64,000 nucleotides of DNA from Chlorobaculum thiosulfatiphilum. GTDB taxonomy: Bacteria > Bacteroidota > Chlorobiia > Chlorobiales > Chlorobiaceae. Made by a program: the position numbers and the translations under genes. Shown here one piece after another: positions 40,528 to 49,551 of this stretch. Where the stretch lies: positions 1 through 64,000 of the forward strand of contig NZ_VDCH01000002.1 in NCBI RefSeq assembly GCF_006265165.1, read 5' to 3'. The number at the start of each line of letters is the position of its first letter. Positions within the stretch are counted from its first letter, which is position 1. A model generated the notes under the pieces. It saw only the letters and a list, made by a program, of their open reading frames with translations, searched no databases and had not been told where the DNA came from.

Positions 40528-40677
40528 TCACAGAATACGTCGTCCCTGTATGACTCGTATCAGTATCACGATAACCGCAATGACAAGAAGTACGTGGATA
40601 AATCCCCCCATGGTGTAAGAAGTCACCAATCCCAGAATCCAGAGGATCAGCAATATGACAACGATGGTTTCCAACAT
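40528..40677 (-). CDS. lmo0937-type small membrane protein
   Basis: A 49-residue protein from the ATG at 40677 (MLETIVVILLILWILGL), preferred over the longer frame to 40740. It consists of two hydrophobic helices joined by a short Gly-containing turn (TSYTMGGFIH) and ends in a basic tail (IQGRRIL). This pattern fits the widespread lmo0937 family of tiny membrane proteins, often linked with envelope stress. Function unknown. Confidence 0.75.
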   Translation of the reverse strand: MLETIVVILLILWILGLVTSYTMGGFIHVLLVIAVIVILIRVIQGRRIL

Positions 40678-41210
40678 TTTACACCTTCCCTTGTTTTGAT
40701 GGACAAATAGAGCACATTTTGTCTGATCAACGACCGCCAATCGAATTACCGGCGTAATGCTATCGCCGACGTCTTTTAGAATTCATGACTGAAAAGACTG
40801 TTTTACAGACATGCATTAACTGATAACGAGTAATGCGGCACACAACTACTGAACCAAGAACCGGGTACTGATGGTATCGAATGGCAAAGACATTCAATAC
40901 ATAGCTGCAGAGGGCACAGCCGTAAATAGAGAGAAGGGGCAGGTGGGAAATCACTGAAGCGTTTCTCTATCTACTTTAAATTATAAACCACCTGAGAAAC
41001 CATAATAGTTCCCAGTCATTATACGCCGCTGAGTGAAAAAGCTGAGAACAGCACCCAGTAATAGCCCGTACCGCGCTTTTCACTTTGAGGTGTAACTGAG
41101 AGAGCATCCGCATAACGGTAATTTTACGCTGCACCCTGACTGAGGCATCACGTTTGGAGGAAACACTCTATACGGCGACACCAGATGCTTCTCGTGGCGT
41201 ATTTTGAGAC
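40678..41210. other. Gene-free AT-rich stretch at the island end
   Basis: About 530 bases without a supportable gene. It contains several short palindromic fragments and no long open frame, consistent with decayed DNA. I could not identify a transposase remnant or attachment site. It ends at the decayed bchE tail. Confidence 0.45.
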
Positions 41211-41438
41211 GAGATCAACCGGATCGAAGAGTATATCGCTGAATTTCGCAAGTGCTCACGCAGAGTAATAGAGTTCAAGAACCTCAATGAGCTGAGGCCG
41301 GAAATGGTCTTCGGCATGAGCTTCGGCCTCGATAAGGCCGGCTACGAGCGCGAGCACCAGAAGCGCAACCGTGACAAGTTCGACGAAACCGACCATCGAG
41401 GGCCGCCCTCGTCCACCGTCCGCAACTGCCGATTAACA
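41211..41438 (+). pseudogene. Decayed copy of the bchE 3' end
   Basis: Translated from 41211 in one frame, the sequence matches the BchE C-terminus. Over the last 51 BchE residues (from KNLKELRPEM to TVRNC) 33 are identical with no gap; further upstream the match fades, and a stop at 41208-41210 closes the frame. There is no start codon for the fragment. The stop codon that should follow TVRNC has changed from TGA to CGA, so the frame reads on without meaning. The DNA match continues into a decayed terminator hairpin. The divergence shows it is not a recent copy; it is either an old duplicate or the tail of a lost bchE paralogue. Confidence 0.88.
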
Positions 41439-41455
41439 GAAAAGATAGCAACAGC

Positions 41456-41480
41456 AAAACCCGCCAGCCCGGCGGTTTTT
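41456..41480 (+). terminator. Decayed copy of the bchE terminator
   Basis: AAAACCCGCC, loop AGCCC, GGCGGTTTTT corresponds to the core of the hairpin at 37265-37309. The outer arms (GCAACAGC left, GTGGTTGTGG right) are recognisable but no longer pair fully. Confidence 0.75.
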
Positions 41481-41612
41481 GTGGTTGTGGGACTGGAACG
41501 AAACCGGGCAACTCCAGCTCTATCCTCCTGCATACCGGAGGGTATCAACCCTGCACATTGCCTGTTCAGTTGTCACGGCTGTCAATCCAGGTTGGGGGGG
41601 AACAGAGACAAT

Positions 41613-41644
41613 AGAAAAAGCCCCGCATCCGAAAACGCGAGGCT
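41613..41644 (-). terminator. Terminator after hsp20
   Basis: On the minus strand AGCCTCGC, a loop, and GCGGGGCT (one G-U pair) are followed by a T run, 26 bases after the hsp20 stop. Confidence 0.8.
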
Positions 41645-41669
41645 GGGAGGAATCTTGATTTCTGGCCGA

Positions 41670-42098
41670 TCAGCTTACGGCGATCTCTTTGCTCTTTTTC
41701 TCTTCCGGCTCCTTTTTCGGGACGACGATCTTGAGTACGCCGTTGTCGTAGTTGGCAGTGATGTTCTCGGCGTCCACGTTGTCGCCTATCGAAAAGCTTC
41801 TCGACAGGCTGCCCCACGAGCGTTCGACGCGGTGGTAGTTCTTCTTTTTCTCCTCCTCTTCCTGGCTGCGCTCGGCGCAGATGCTAAGGATTTCATCCTC
41901 CATCGTCACCTTCACATCCTCCTTCTTCACGCCCGGAATGTCGGCGGAAATATAGACCGCCTTCTCATCTTCACTGATATCCACCTTGAAGGTCGGAGCG
42001 ATCATCGAGCCCATCGAACTGATGAAAGGCGTCAGTCTTTCGTTGAACACATCTTCGAACATCTTCAGGGGATCCCTTCCATAAAGCTTCAGGTTCAT
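41670..42098 (-). CDS. Small heat-shock protein, HSP20 family
   Basis: An ATP-independent holdase of the alpha-crystallin type. The 142-residue protein has the alpha-crystallin domain at about residues 38-125 (FKVDISEDEKAVYISADIPG at its start; ANYDNGVLKIVVPK at its end), including the GVLxIxxPK signature, and a charged C-terminal tail. I looked for a CIRCE element upstream and found none. It sits between the island and the cas operon, convergent with nothing on its 3' side except the bchE remnant. Confidence 0.93.
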   Translation of the reverse strand: MNLKLYGRDPLKMFEDVFNERLTPFISSMGSMIAPTFKVDISEDEKAVYISADIPGVKKEDVKVTMEDEILSICAERSQEEEEKKKNYHRVERSWGSLSRSFSIGDNVDAENITANYDNGVLKIVVPKKEPEEKKSKEIAVS

Positions 42099-42398
42099 GG
42101 TTTAGCTCCGTTTAACTGTTCATGAAAACGAATGTAATACTACCAACTCACTCTTCATTTGTCAACACTTTTCCCCCCGCCAAAATTCCTTTCCACCTCT
42201 TCGAGGAACCACTTCAAAATGATGTGACCAATCCGGAGCGAAAATGAAATCTCACCTTTTTGCCTTGCGTGTATTTTTTTCGCACAGGAGAATTCATATT
42301 TCGGAGAAGCGATTTTTTACATTCAATTTATCACCCCAACCCACACACGCCAGCAGTTCCGGCTCGTTGTGGCCCTGGTTGACCGTTTTGTGTTTTGC

Positions 42399-45023
42399 AT
42401 GAAAACGCCGTTCAAACCTCACGACCTGACCGCCATGCGATACCCCAAATCCAACAGAAAGCCGGAGGCTCCGGCTGAACATCCGCCACTGCCGCTCGAA
42501 AGCTGCCTGGCCAAATCGCGAAAAATAGATGCCCTGCGCTCCGTTGCCGGGCGAACGGTGTTCGACCACTGCCGCATCGCGGGCGAAGTGGCGCGGGAGC
42601 TGATCGCCCGCTCGCCCACCTTTCTGCGCGAGCCGTTCTTCCCCAGCGGCTCCGCGCTCGTCGCCGCCTGCCACGATCTCGGCAAGGCTTGCCCGACCTT
42701 CCAGAAAAAAATCTATGCAAAGATCGAGAACGCCGATGCCTCATCGCTGGAAGCGTTACGCAATGTCGATCGCTCAATCGATGAAAATAAATGCTGGGGC
42801 GGCCATGCGGGTGTGAGCCAGTGCGCTCTCGAAGCGCTGAAAGCAGGCAAAGCCGTCGCCGCGATTGCCGGGTGCCACCACGGCTACGCGCCGAACATCG
42901 GCGGACGAGCCGCCGATGCGGAGGCGTTCGGCGGCCCGGCGTGGCAGCTCCAGCGGGCGCGGCTTTTGGCGTTGCTCATGGAGGCAACAGGCGAACGGTT
43001 CCCGGAAATCCGCGATCCGCTGCACGCACGCATGCTTGCCGGGCTGACCTCCGTGGCGGACTGGATCGGCTCCGGCGCGGCCTTCGACGACCCCGGCGAG
43101 CCGTGGCAGGAGCGCGTCGCCGCCGCCGTCGATACCGCCGGATTCACGCCGCCGCGCCTCAAACCGGGGCTGTCGTTCCGGGAGATTTTCGACTTCGAGG
43201 CGCGCCCAATCCAGCGCGACCTGATCGAGGCGGCCTGTTGCCCCGGCGTCTATATCCTCGAAGCGCCGATGGGCATCGGCAAAACCGAAGCCGCGCTCTA
43301 CGCCGCCTATGCCCTCGTGTCGGCTGGCAAAGCTCGCGGCATCTACTTCGCGCTGCCGACGCAACTGACCTCCAACCGCATCCACGAGCGGGTCGAGCGC
43401 TTCCTCGACCGTGTGCTCGAACCGGACTCTCCCCACCGGGCCGCGCTGCTCCTGCACGGCAACGCCTGGCTGCGGGAGTTCGACCTCGGCGCGGAGGCCG
43501 CGCCCGGCTGCTCGTGGTTCAGCTCCGCCAAACGCGGCCTGCTCGCGCCTTTCGCCGTCGGCACCATCGACCAGGCGCTGATGGCCTCGATGAACGTCAA
43601 GCACGGCTTCGTGCGCGCCTTCGGCATCGCGGGCAAGGTGGTCATTCTCGACGAAGTCCACAGCTACGACGCCTACACCGGCACCATTCTCGACCGGCTG
43701 GTCGAGGAGTTACGGCGGCTGCGCTGCACGGTCATCATCCTCAGCGCCACCCTCACCGGCGAGCGCCGGAGCGCTTTGCTCGGCGCGGCCCGAAGCGCGG
43801 AGGCGGCCTACCCGCTCATCACCGCCTTGCCCGCTGACGCGCGGGAGCCGCTGGAGGTCGCGCCGGAGACGCCCGCCGGAAACCGCGTCGCCATCCGCCA
43901 GACGCTCGACTGCGAGGAGGCGCTGGACGAGGCGCTCGACCGTGCGGATTCCGGCCAGCAGGTGCTCTGGATCGAAAACACCGTCAGCGAGGCGCAGGAG
44001 GCGTTCAAACTTCTTGCCGCACGGTCGAGCGGCATGGAGATCGAGTGCGGCCTGCTTCATTCGCGCTTCATCCACCGCGACCGCGAGGCGCTCGAAGAGG
44101 AGTGGGTGACGCGCTACGGCGCGGATGGCGCGGCGGAGCGGCGCGAGCGGGGGCGGATTCTCGTCGGTACGCAGGTGCTCGAACAGTCGCTCGACATCGA
44201 CGCCGATTTCCTCGTCACGCGCCTCTGCCCGACCGACATGCTCTTGCAGCGCATCGGGCGCTTGTGGCGGCACAGCTTCCACCAGCGCCCCGCCGGAGCG
44301 AGGTGCGAGGCGTGGATCGTCAGCGCGGAGTTCGAGGCCGCCGAGCAGAATCCCGCCGAGGCGTTCGGCAACAGCGCGAAGGTCTATAGCCCCTACGTGC
44401 TCTTGCGCACGCTTCAGGCGTGGAGCGGCGTGGAAACGCTTTCGCTGCCGGGCGACATTCGCGGCCTGCTCGAACGCACCTACGAAGCGAAGCCGGAAAG
44501 CGAGGCGATGGCAAAGCACAAAGCCGACCTCCAGCGGCGAAAGGAGATACTCGAAAACTTTGCGCTACAGAGCGTCTCGCCGGGCCTCAAGGCCATGCCG
44601 GACACCAACGTCAGCACCCGGTTCAGCGACATCGACAGCGTCGAGCTGCTCCTGCTGCAATCGGTCAGCCACAACCACGCGGCGCACGAAACCACGGTGA
44701 CGCTGCTCGACGGCCAGAAGCTCACCCTGCCACACGAATTCGCCGCCAACCGGAAACGCGAGCAGCGCAAGCTCGCCGCCTGTCTCGCCACGCAAACGCT
44801 TCAGGTCGCCGATTACGCAGCGCCCGCCGACCCCGGACGCAAAGCGCTCTCGTGGCTCAAACCCTACTTCTACCTCGGCGACCCGTCGAAGAGCGAAAGC
44901 CTTCTGCGCGTCGCCATCGTGGGCGAGGGCGGCCAACTGAAGCTGCCCGGCGGCGGCGCGGCGGCGGAGAAATACGAACTGAGTTACAACGCCCGTTTGG
45001 GCTACCAATACGAAAAACGATAA
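42399..45023 (+). CDS. cas3: CRISPR-associated nuclease/helicase Cas3
   Basis: The effector nuclease-helicase of type I CRISPR. An N-terminal HD nuclease domain (His57, and His92-Asp93 in CHDLGK; a further CHHGY) precedes a superfamily 2 helicase with Walker A EAPMGIGKTE near residue 288, DEVH box near 417, and LSATLT. Later motifs (GTQVLEQSLDID; RIGRLWRH) are intact. The ATG at 42399 is chosen; a GTG at 42369 would add 10 residues. At about 874 residues it is complete. It is the first gene of the type I-E operon. The 300-base region upstream is AT-rich and should hold the operon promoter. Confidence 0.95.
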   Translation: MKTPFKPHDLTAMRYPKSNRKPEAPAEHPPLPLESCLAKSRKIDALRSVAGRTVFDHCRIAGEVARELIARSPTFLREPFFPSGSALVAACHDLGKACPTFQKKIYAKIENADASSLEALRNVDRSIDENKCWGGHAGVSQCALEALKAGKAVAAIAGCHHGYAPNIGGRAADAEAFGGPAWQLQRARLLALLMEATGERFPEIRDPLHARMLAGLTSVADWIGSGAAFDDPGEPWQERVAAAVDTAGFTPPRLKPGLSFREIFDFEARPIQRDLIEAACCPGVYILEAPMGIGKTEAALYAAYALVSAGKARGIYFALPTQLTSNRIHERVERFLDRVLEPDSPHRAALLLHGNAWLREFDLGAEAAPGCSWFSSAKRGLLAPFAVGTIDQALMASMNVKHGFVRAFGIAGKVVILDEVHSYDAYTGTILDRLVEELRRLRCTVIILSATLTGERRSALLGAARSAEAAYPLITALPADAREPLEVAPETPAGNRVAIRQTLDCEEALDEALDRADSGQQVLWIENTVSEAQEAFKLLAARSSGMEIECGLLHSRFIHRDREALEEEWVTRYGADGAAERRERGRILVGTQVLEQSLDIDADFLVTRLCPTDMLLQRIGRLWRHSFHQRPAGARCEAWIVSAEFEAAEQNPAEAFGNSAKVYSPYVLLRTLQAWSGVETLSLPGDIRGLLERTYEAKPESEAMAKHKADLQRRKEILENFALQSVSPGLKAMPDTNVSTRFSDIDSVELLLLQSVSHNHAAHETTVTLLDGQKLTLPHEFAANRKREQRKLAACLATQTLQVADYAAPADPGRKALSWLKPYFYLGDPSKSESLLRVAIVGEGGQLKLPGGGAAAEKYELSYNARLGYQYEKR

Positions 45024-45040
45024 CCCCCATCAACACAGCC

Positions 45041-46606
45041 ATGCAAAACCGCTTCAACCTGATCGACGAGCCGTGGATTCCCGCCGTCGGCAAAGGCTTC
45101 ACGAGCCTCGGCGACATTTTCAGCGATCCCGATATTCCCGCGCTCGGCGGCAACCCCGTGCAGAAAATCGCCCTCACCAAGCTCCTGCTCGCCATCGGCC
45201 AGGCCGCCTGCACACCGGAAACCACGGAGGAACTCGAACAGCTCGACGCCGAAACCTTCCGCACCGCCTGCCGCGCCTATCTCGAAAAGTGGCGCGAGAG
45301 CTTCTGGCTCTTCGGCGAAAAGCCGTTTTTGCAGATGCCTGCCGTCCGGAGGCTGATCGAGGAGCGCAAACAGACCGAGCTGAAAGCCGCACCCGCCGCT
45401 CCGGCGAAGAAAAAAGAGGCCGCTGAAAAACTGGCCGAAGAGAACGCCTTGCCCCGCCCAATCGGCACAGGCTTCTACCCCGACCTGCCAGCGGAGAACA
45501 ACACAATCCTGAGCCAGTTCCAGATGGCTGAAACCAGCGCCCCCGCTGAAATGGCGCTCTTCGTCGTCACGCTCATGAACTTCGCTTTTGGCGGAAAGCG
45601 GATCGAAAAGAACCTCTCCCCGCTCACCCCCGGATTTACGGGAAAATCGGTCTCCGCCAAAGCGGGGCCAAGCATCGGAAATTTTGCCGGATACCTGCAC
45701 TCGTTCCTCACCGGCCCAACGCTGACGGACACCGTGCTGCTTAACCTGCTGTCGCGGGAGCAGATCAGCGCCAACCCGTACTGGAAATCGGGTCTCGGCT
45801 CGCCGCCGTGGGAGCGGATGCCGGAGGGGGAAGCGTGCCCGGCAGCCATCAGCCTGAAGGAGTCCTACATGGCGACCTTGCTCTCGCTTTCGCGCTTCGT
45901 CCTGCTCGACGGCGAAGGCATCTACTACGTCGAAGGGCTGCAATACCCAAGCCACAAGGAGGGGTGGCGGGAGCCGGGCATGACGATCAACGATCAGGAA
46001 AAACAGTTGAAAGTGCTCTGGATCGATCCCGACAAGCGCCCGTGGCGCGAACTGCCGTCGATGCTGGCCTTCCTCGAAAGCAGCGCAAACAAGGGATTCG
46101 AGTGCCAGTTCATCAAGTACGGACTCGAACGGGCAAAGCAGCGTCACCAGCAGATCGGCATCTGGTCTGGCGGACTTCGCGTCAGCGCGAACTCAGGCGA
46201 CCAGTCGGTTAAACAGGACAACGATTTCGTCGAATCCCTCTTCCTGTTCAACTCCGAGGCGATCGATAAAAACTGGTACGACCGGTTCAGGCAGGAGATG
46301 GCGTCGCTCGACCAGCTTTCCAAAAGAGTCTATGCGGCGACAAGGAGCTATTTCGCCAAACAGAACATGGACGGCGGCGACCTGGCCTCGAACGCTTCGG
46401 GCCTCTTCTGGCAGCTCTGCGAGCGGCGCTTTCAGGAGCTGGTCGATGCCTGCTATGAGCCAGACAAACTTCCCGCCATCCTCAAAGCGATTGACTCGCT
46501 CGCCTTGCAGTCGTACGACGCTTTCTGCCCGAAGGAGACGGCGCGGCAGATCGATGCGTGGGCGGAGTGCCGCCCGAACCTTTCGAAGCATTTCATCAAC
46601 AACTGA
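45041..46606 (+). CDS. cse1: Cascade large subunit Cse1 (Cas8e)
   Basis: The large subunit of the type I-E Cascade complex, which reads the PAM and recruits Cas3. The 521-residue protein starts with the typical MQNRFNLIDEPWIPA and has the expected helical C-terminal bundle. A longer open frame upstream is just the shadow of cas3; the ATG at 45041 sits 17 bases after the cas3 stop. A Lys/Glu/Ala-rich insertion occurs near residues 108-135. Because all spacers here begin with a pyrimidine, its PAM pocket may differ from that of E. coli Cse1 (see findings). Confidence 0.93.
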   Translation: MQNRFNLIDEPWIPAVGKGFTSLGDIFSDPDIPALGGNPVQKIALTKLLLAIGQAACTPETTEELEQLDAETFRTACRAYLEKWRESFWLFGEKPFLQMPAVRRLIEERKQTELKAAPAAPAKKKEAAEKLAEENALPRPIGTGFYPDLPAENNTILSQFQMAETSAPAEMALFVVTLMNFAFGGKRIEKNLSPLTPGFTGKSVSAKAGPSIGNFAGYLHSFLTGPTLTDTVLLNLLSREQISANPYWKSGLGSPPWERMPEGEACPAAISLKESYMATLLSLSRFVLLDGEGIYYVEGLQYPSHKEGWREPGMTINDQEKQLKVLWIDPDKRPWRELPSMLAFLESSANKGFECQFIKYGLERAKQRHQQIGIWSGGLRVSANSGDQSVKQDNDFVESLFLFNSEAIDKNWYDRFRQEMASLDQLSKRVYAATRSYFAKQNMDGGDLASNASGLFWQLCERRFQELVDACYEPDKLPAILKAIDSLALQSYDAFCPKETARQIDAWAECRPNLSKHFINN

Positions 46607-46620
46607 CAAAACAAATAACT

Positions 46621-47151
46621 ATGGACAACGAAAAGAAAACCGGCAGGCCGGAAAAGTTCGTGGAGTTTGTGATCGGCCTGTGCCAGAAGGACAAGGGGGC
46701 CGCCGCTGCGCTTCGCCGGGCGGACAATCCGGCGACCGAGTACCAGAGCTGGGAGTACCTGGCGGGCTTCAACATCGACCTCGAAAACCCGTTCGAGCGC
46801 ATTCCCTACGCCACCATCGCCGCCGCCATCTCGCGGGCCAAAGCGGAGCGCAACGGCTCGGCGGGCATCGGCAAGGCCATCGCCTATTGCTACGACGACA
46901 AGAGCGCCAGCGATCAGGCCAAAGCGCGGCTCCGGCGGCTGCTCGCCTGCGATTCGGTGACGGAGGCTTGCCGGATTCTGCGCCCGCTCTTCAGCCTGAT
47001 CGACTCGAAAGCGGCGGTAACGCTCGACTACGCAAAGCTGCTCGACCAGCTCATCTGGTTCCATCGCGATAGCAACCGCGTCAAAACAGCCTGGGCGACC
47101 GACTTCTACCGCCACGCCGGCGAAAGCGTAAACGAGGAGGTTGAGGCATGA
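46621..47151 (+). CDS. cse2: Cascade small subunit Cse2
   Basis: The small subunit, two copies of which form the belly of type I-E Cascade. The 176-residue, helix-rich protein begins MDNEKKTGRPEKFVEFV and contains the family-type segments AALRRADNPATEYQSWEYL and the basic RRLLACDSV region. It starts 14 bases after cse1, and its stop overlaps the start of cas6e in an ATGA. Confidence 0.9.
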   Translation: MDNEKKTGRPEKFVEFVIGLCQKDKGAAAALRRADNPATEYQSWEYLAGFNIDLENPFERIPYATIAAAISRAKAERNGSAGIGKAIAYCYDDKSASDQAKARLRRLLACDSVTEACRILRPLFSLIDSKAAVTLDYAKLLDQLIWFHRDSNRVKTAWATDFYRHAGESVNEEVEA

Positions 47152-47777
47152 TTGCAACCATTCTCACCCTCAGCCGCAAGGACGTCAATGCCTTGCGCAT
47201 TACGGACGACTATTCGCTGCACCGCGTCGTCTATAGCCTCTTCGAGGACGTGCGCTCGGAGGACGAAAAGCGGTCGAGCGTTCCCAGCGGCTTTCTCTTC
47301 GCCGACAAGGGGGGCGACGCCAAAGGGCGGCAAATCCTCATTTTGTCGGACAGGCCGCCGCTGCAACCGGCGCAAGGCGAACTGGTTTCCAGACCTGTGC
47401 CGGACGAATTTCTCCAGCACCGGTTCTACAAGTTCGAGGTCACGCTCAACCCCACGCGCAAGGAGAACAAGAGCGGCAGGCGCGTACCCATCAAAACCCG
47501 CGAGGAGGTGGCGACGTGGTTCGGCGGCAAATCGCTGGCGTCGTGGGGCTTCAGCGTCGATCCGGCGCGGCTCGACGTGCAAATGCTGCCGGTGATGCAA
47601 TTCAAAAAGCAGGACGGCCCGCCCGTTACCCACGGAGCGGCCCGCGTGTCGGGAATGCTGCGGGTCGAAAATCGCGACCTCTTTATTGACAGCTTCAACA
47701 AAGGCATTGGCCGGGGCCGGGCATTCGGCTTCGGGCTGTTGCAGATCGAACCTCTCAAAGACGACTCAAACCACTAA
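47148..47777 (+). CDS. cas6e: CRISPR RNA endoribonuclease Cas6e
   Basis: Processes pre-crRNA by cutting at the base of the repeat hairpin and stays bound to the 3' handle. The 209-residue protein has His25 in SLHRVVYSLF, the position of the catalytic histidine, and the C-terminal glycine-rich loop GIGRGRAFGFGLLQI typical of Cas6e. The gene is between cse2 and cas7 rather than after cas5 as in E. coli. The repeat it would recognise has a GC-rich hairpin (CCCCACGCCCGTGGGG). Confidence 0.92.
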   Translation: MIATILTLSRKDVNALRITDDYSLHRVVYSLFEDVRSEDEKRSSVPSGFLFADKGGDAKGRQILILSDRPPLQPAQGELVSRPVPDEFLQHRFYKFEVTLNPTRKENKSGRRVPIKTREEVATWFGGKSLASWGFSVDPARLDVQMLPVMQFKKQDGPPVTHGAARVSGMLRVENRDLFIDSFNKGIGRGRAFGFGLLQIEPLKDDSNH

Positions 47778-47788
47778 ACCCTACGACC

Positions 47789-48838
47789 ATGAACACCATG
47801 AACAACAATCCATTCAAGGGCCAGCGCATCGAGTTCCACATCCTCCAGCCCTTTCCGGTCACCTGCCTGAACCGCGACGACGTTGGCGCTCCGAAAACCG
47901 CGATGGTCGGCGGCTCCACCCGCGCCCGCGTCAGCTCGCAGTGCTGGAAGCGGCAGGTGCGCCTCGAAATGCACAATCTCGGCGTGAGGCTCGGCGTCAG
48001 AAGCAAAAAGGTCTCCGATTACGTAGCCAAAGCCTGCGTGGCGCTCGGCGCGGATGAGGAAAAAGCGCAAGCGTGTGGAGAGAAAATCGCCGCCGCGTTC
48101 AGCAACGACACGCTCTTCTTTTTCAGCGAAACGGAGGCAAACGCCTACGCGCAGTACGCCGCCGAAAAGGAGTTCGACGCCGCGAAGCTCAACGACAAGG
48201 AGCTGGCGAAGCTCTCGAAAAAAACGCTCGATCCGGCCAAAGACGGCCTCGACATCGCGCTGTTCGGGCGGATGGTGGCGCAGGCTGCCGATTTGAACAT
48301 CGAGGCCGCCGCGTCGTTCGCTCACGCCATTTCCACCCACAAGGTGAGCAACGAGGTCGAGTTCTTCACCGCGCTCGACGACCTTGCCGAAGAGCCGGGT
48401 TCGGCGCACATGGGCAGCCTTGAATTCAACTCCGCCACCTACTACCGCTACGTCAGCCTCGATCTCGGCCAGCTTTGGGACAACCTCGGTGGCGCGGACA
48501 TTGCCGACGCGGTGGAGGCGTTCACCAAGGCGCTCTTCGTGGCCGTGCCGAGCGCCCGGCAGACGACGCAGTCGGGCGCGTCGCCGTGGGAGTTCGCGAA
48601 AATCTACATCCGCAAGGGCCAGCGCCTTCAGGTTCCGTTCGAGACCGCCGTCAGGGCGAAGGATGGCGGATTTCTCCAGCCGAGCATCGAGGCGCTGTCC
48701 GACTATCTCACAAAAAAGGAGAAGCTTGCCGGGTCGCTCTTCGGCAAGGAAAAAGAGTTCGACTTCGGCGAGGACGAGGCGTTCTCCATCGACACGCTGG
48801 TCGGCGAAATCCGGAATTTTATCGAAGCGAAATCATGA
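47789..48838 (+). CDS. cas7: Cascade backbone subunit Cas7e
   Basis: The Cas7-family (CasC/Cse4) protein, six copies of which bind along the crRNA spacer. The 349-residue protein has the RRM-type start IEFHILQPFPVTCLNRDDVG and the family segment GGSTRARVSSQCWKR. It begins 11 bases after cas6e, and its stop overlaps the cas5 start by four bases. Confidence 0.94.
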   Translation: MNTMNNNPFKGQRIEFHILQPFPVTCLNRDDVGAPKTAMVGGSTRARVSSQCWKRQVRLEMHNLGVRLGVRSKKVSDYVAKACVALGADEEKAQACGEKIAAAFSNDTLFFFSETEANAYAQYAAEKEFDAAKLNDKELAKLSKKTLDPAKDGLDIALFGRMVAQAADLNIEAAASFAHAISTHKVSNEVEFFTALDDLAEEPGSAHMGSLEFNSATYYRYVSLDLGQLWDNLGGADIADAVEAFTKALFVAVPSARQTTQSGASPWEFAKIYIRKGQRLQVPFETAVRAKDGGFLQPSIEALSDYLTKKEKLAGSLFGKEKEFDFGEDEAFSIDTLVGEIRNFIEAKS

Positions 48839-49551
48839 GCAATCCATGCATTCTTTTATGGCTCGAAGCGCCCCTCCAGTCGTGGGGCGCTGACTCGCGC
48901 TTCGGGCGGCGCGACACGCTCGACTTCCCCACGAAGTCGGGCTTGCTCGGCCTGCTCTGCTGCGCCCTCGGCGCGGGCGGTGAGCAGCGGGAACTGCTCG
49001 ACGAAATGGCCCCGCTCCGCCAGACGGTGATCGCGTTCCAGCGCGAACGCGGCGAGCGCCCGCCGCTCTTGCGCGACTTCCAGATGGTCGGCAGCGGGTA
49101 TGACGAAAAAGACGACTGGGAAAAGATGCTGATTCCAAGAAAACGGGACGGTGGCATCGCAGTGGGCGGCGGCACGAAGATGACCTACCGCTACTATTTG
49201 CAGGAGGCGACGTTCGCCGCCGCCGTGGAGGTTCCGGCGGCGCGGGCCACGGAGTTCGCCGAAGCGCTTCAGGCTCCCGTGTGGGACATCTATTTCGGAC
49301 GAAAGTGCTGCGCGCCGACCGACCTGGTGTTCCGGGGCCGCTTCGAGTCGGAGGCGGCGGCGATCGAAGCCGCCTCGGCCATCGCCGCCGAAAAGTCGCT
49401 CCGGGAGGCGTTCCGCGTTCGCGACTACGCGGCGGGTGACGAAAGCGCGGGCGAGGTCGTGGCGCTGAACGACGTGCCGGTGCAGTTCGGCACACGAAAA
49501 AAGTACCGTGAACGGCGAGTAACCATTATCCACGAAAGCAATGAAGAGTAA
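48835..49551 (+). CDS. cas5: Cascade subunit Cas5e
   Basis: Caps the 5' handle of the crRNA in type I-E Cascade. The 238-residue protein starts with the hallmark LLWLEAPLQSWGADSRFGRRDT and continues with TKSGLLGLLCCALG. The ATG at 48835 overlaps the cas7 stop (ATGA), so the much longer open frame upstream is not real. The 3' end overlaps cas1 by 11 bases. Confidence 0.94.
   Translation: MSNPCILLWLEAPLQSWGADSRFGRRDTLDFPTKSGLLGLLCCALGAGGEQRELLDEMAPLRQTVIAFQRERGERPPLLRDFQMVGSGYDEKDDWEKMLIPRKRDGGIAVGGGTKMTYRYYLQEATFAAAVEVPAARATEFAEALQAPVWDIYFGRKCCAPTDLVFRGRFESEAAAIEAASAIAAEKSLREAFRVRDYAAGDESAGEVVALNDVPVQFGTRKKYRERRVTIIHESNEE

Noticed and set aside
41304-42125. Plus-strand frame of 273 codons opposite hsp20
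   Set aside because: Its first part is the decayed bchE tail read through a lost stop, and the rest is antisense to hsp20.
42099-42368. CIRCE element upstream of hsp20
   Set aside because: No TTAGCACTC-N9-GAGTGCTAA match or close variant was found.
44420-45040. Possible N-terminal extension of Cse1 by 207 codons
   Set aside because: It overlaps cas3 in another frame; the ATG at 45041 gives the normal Cse1 start.
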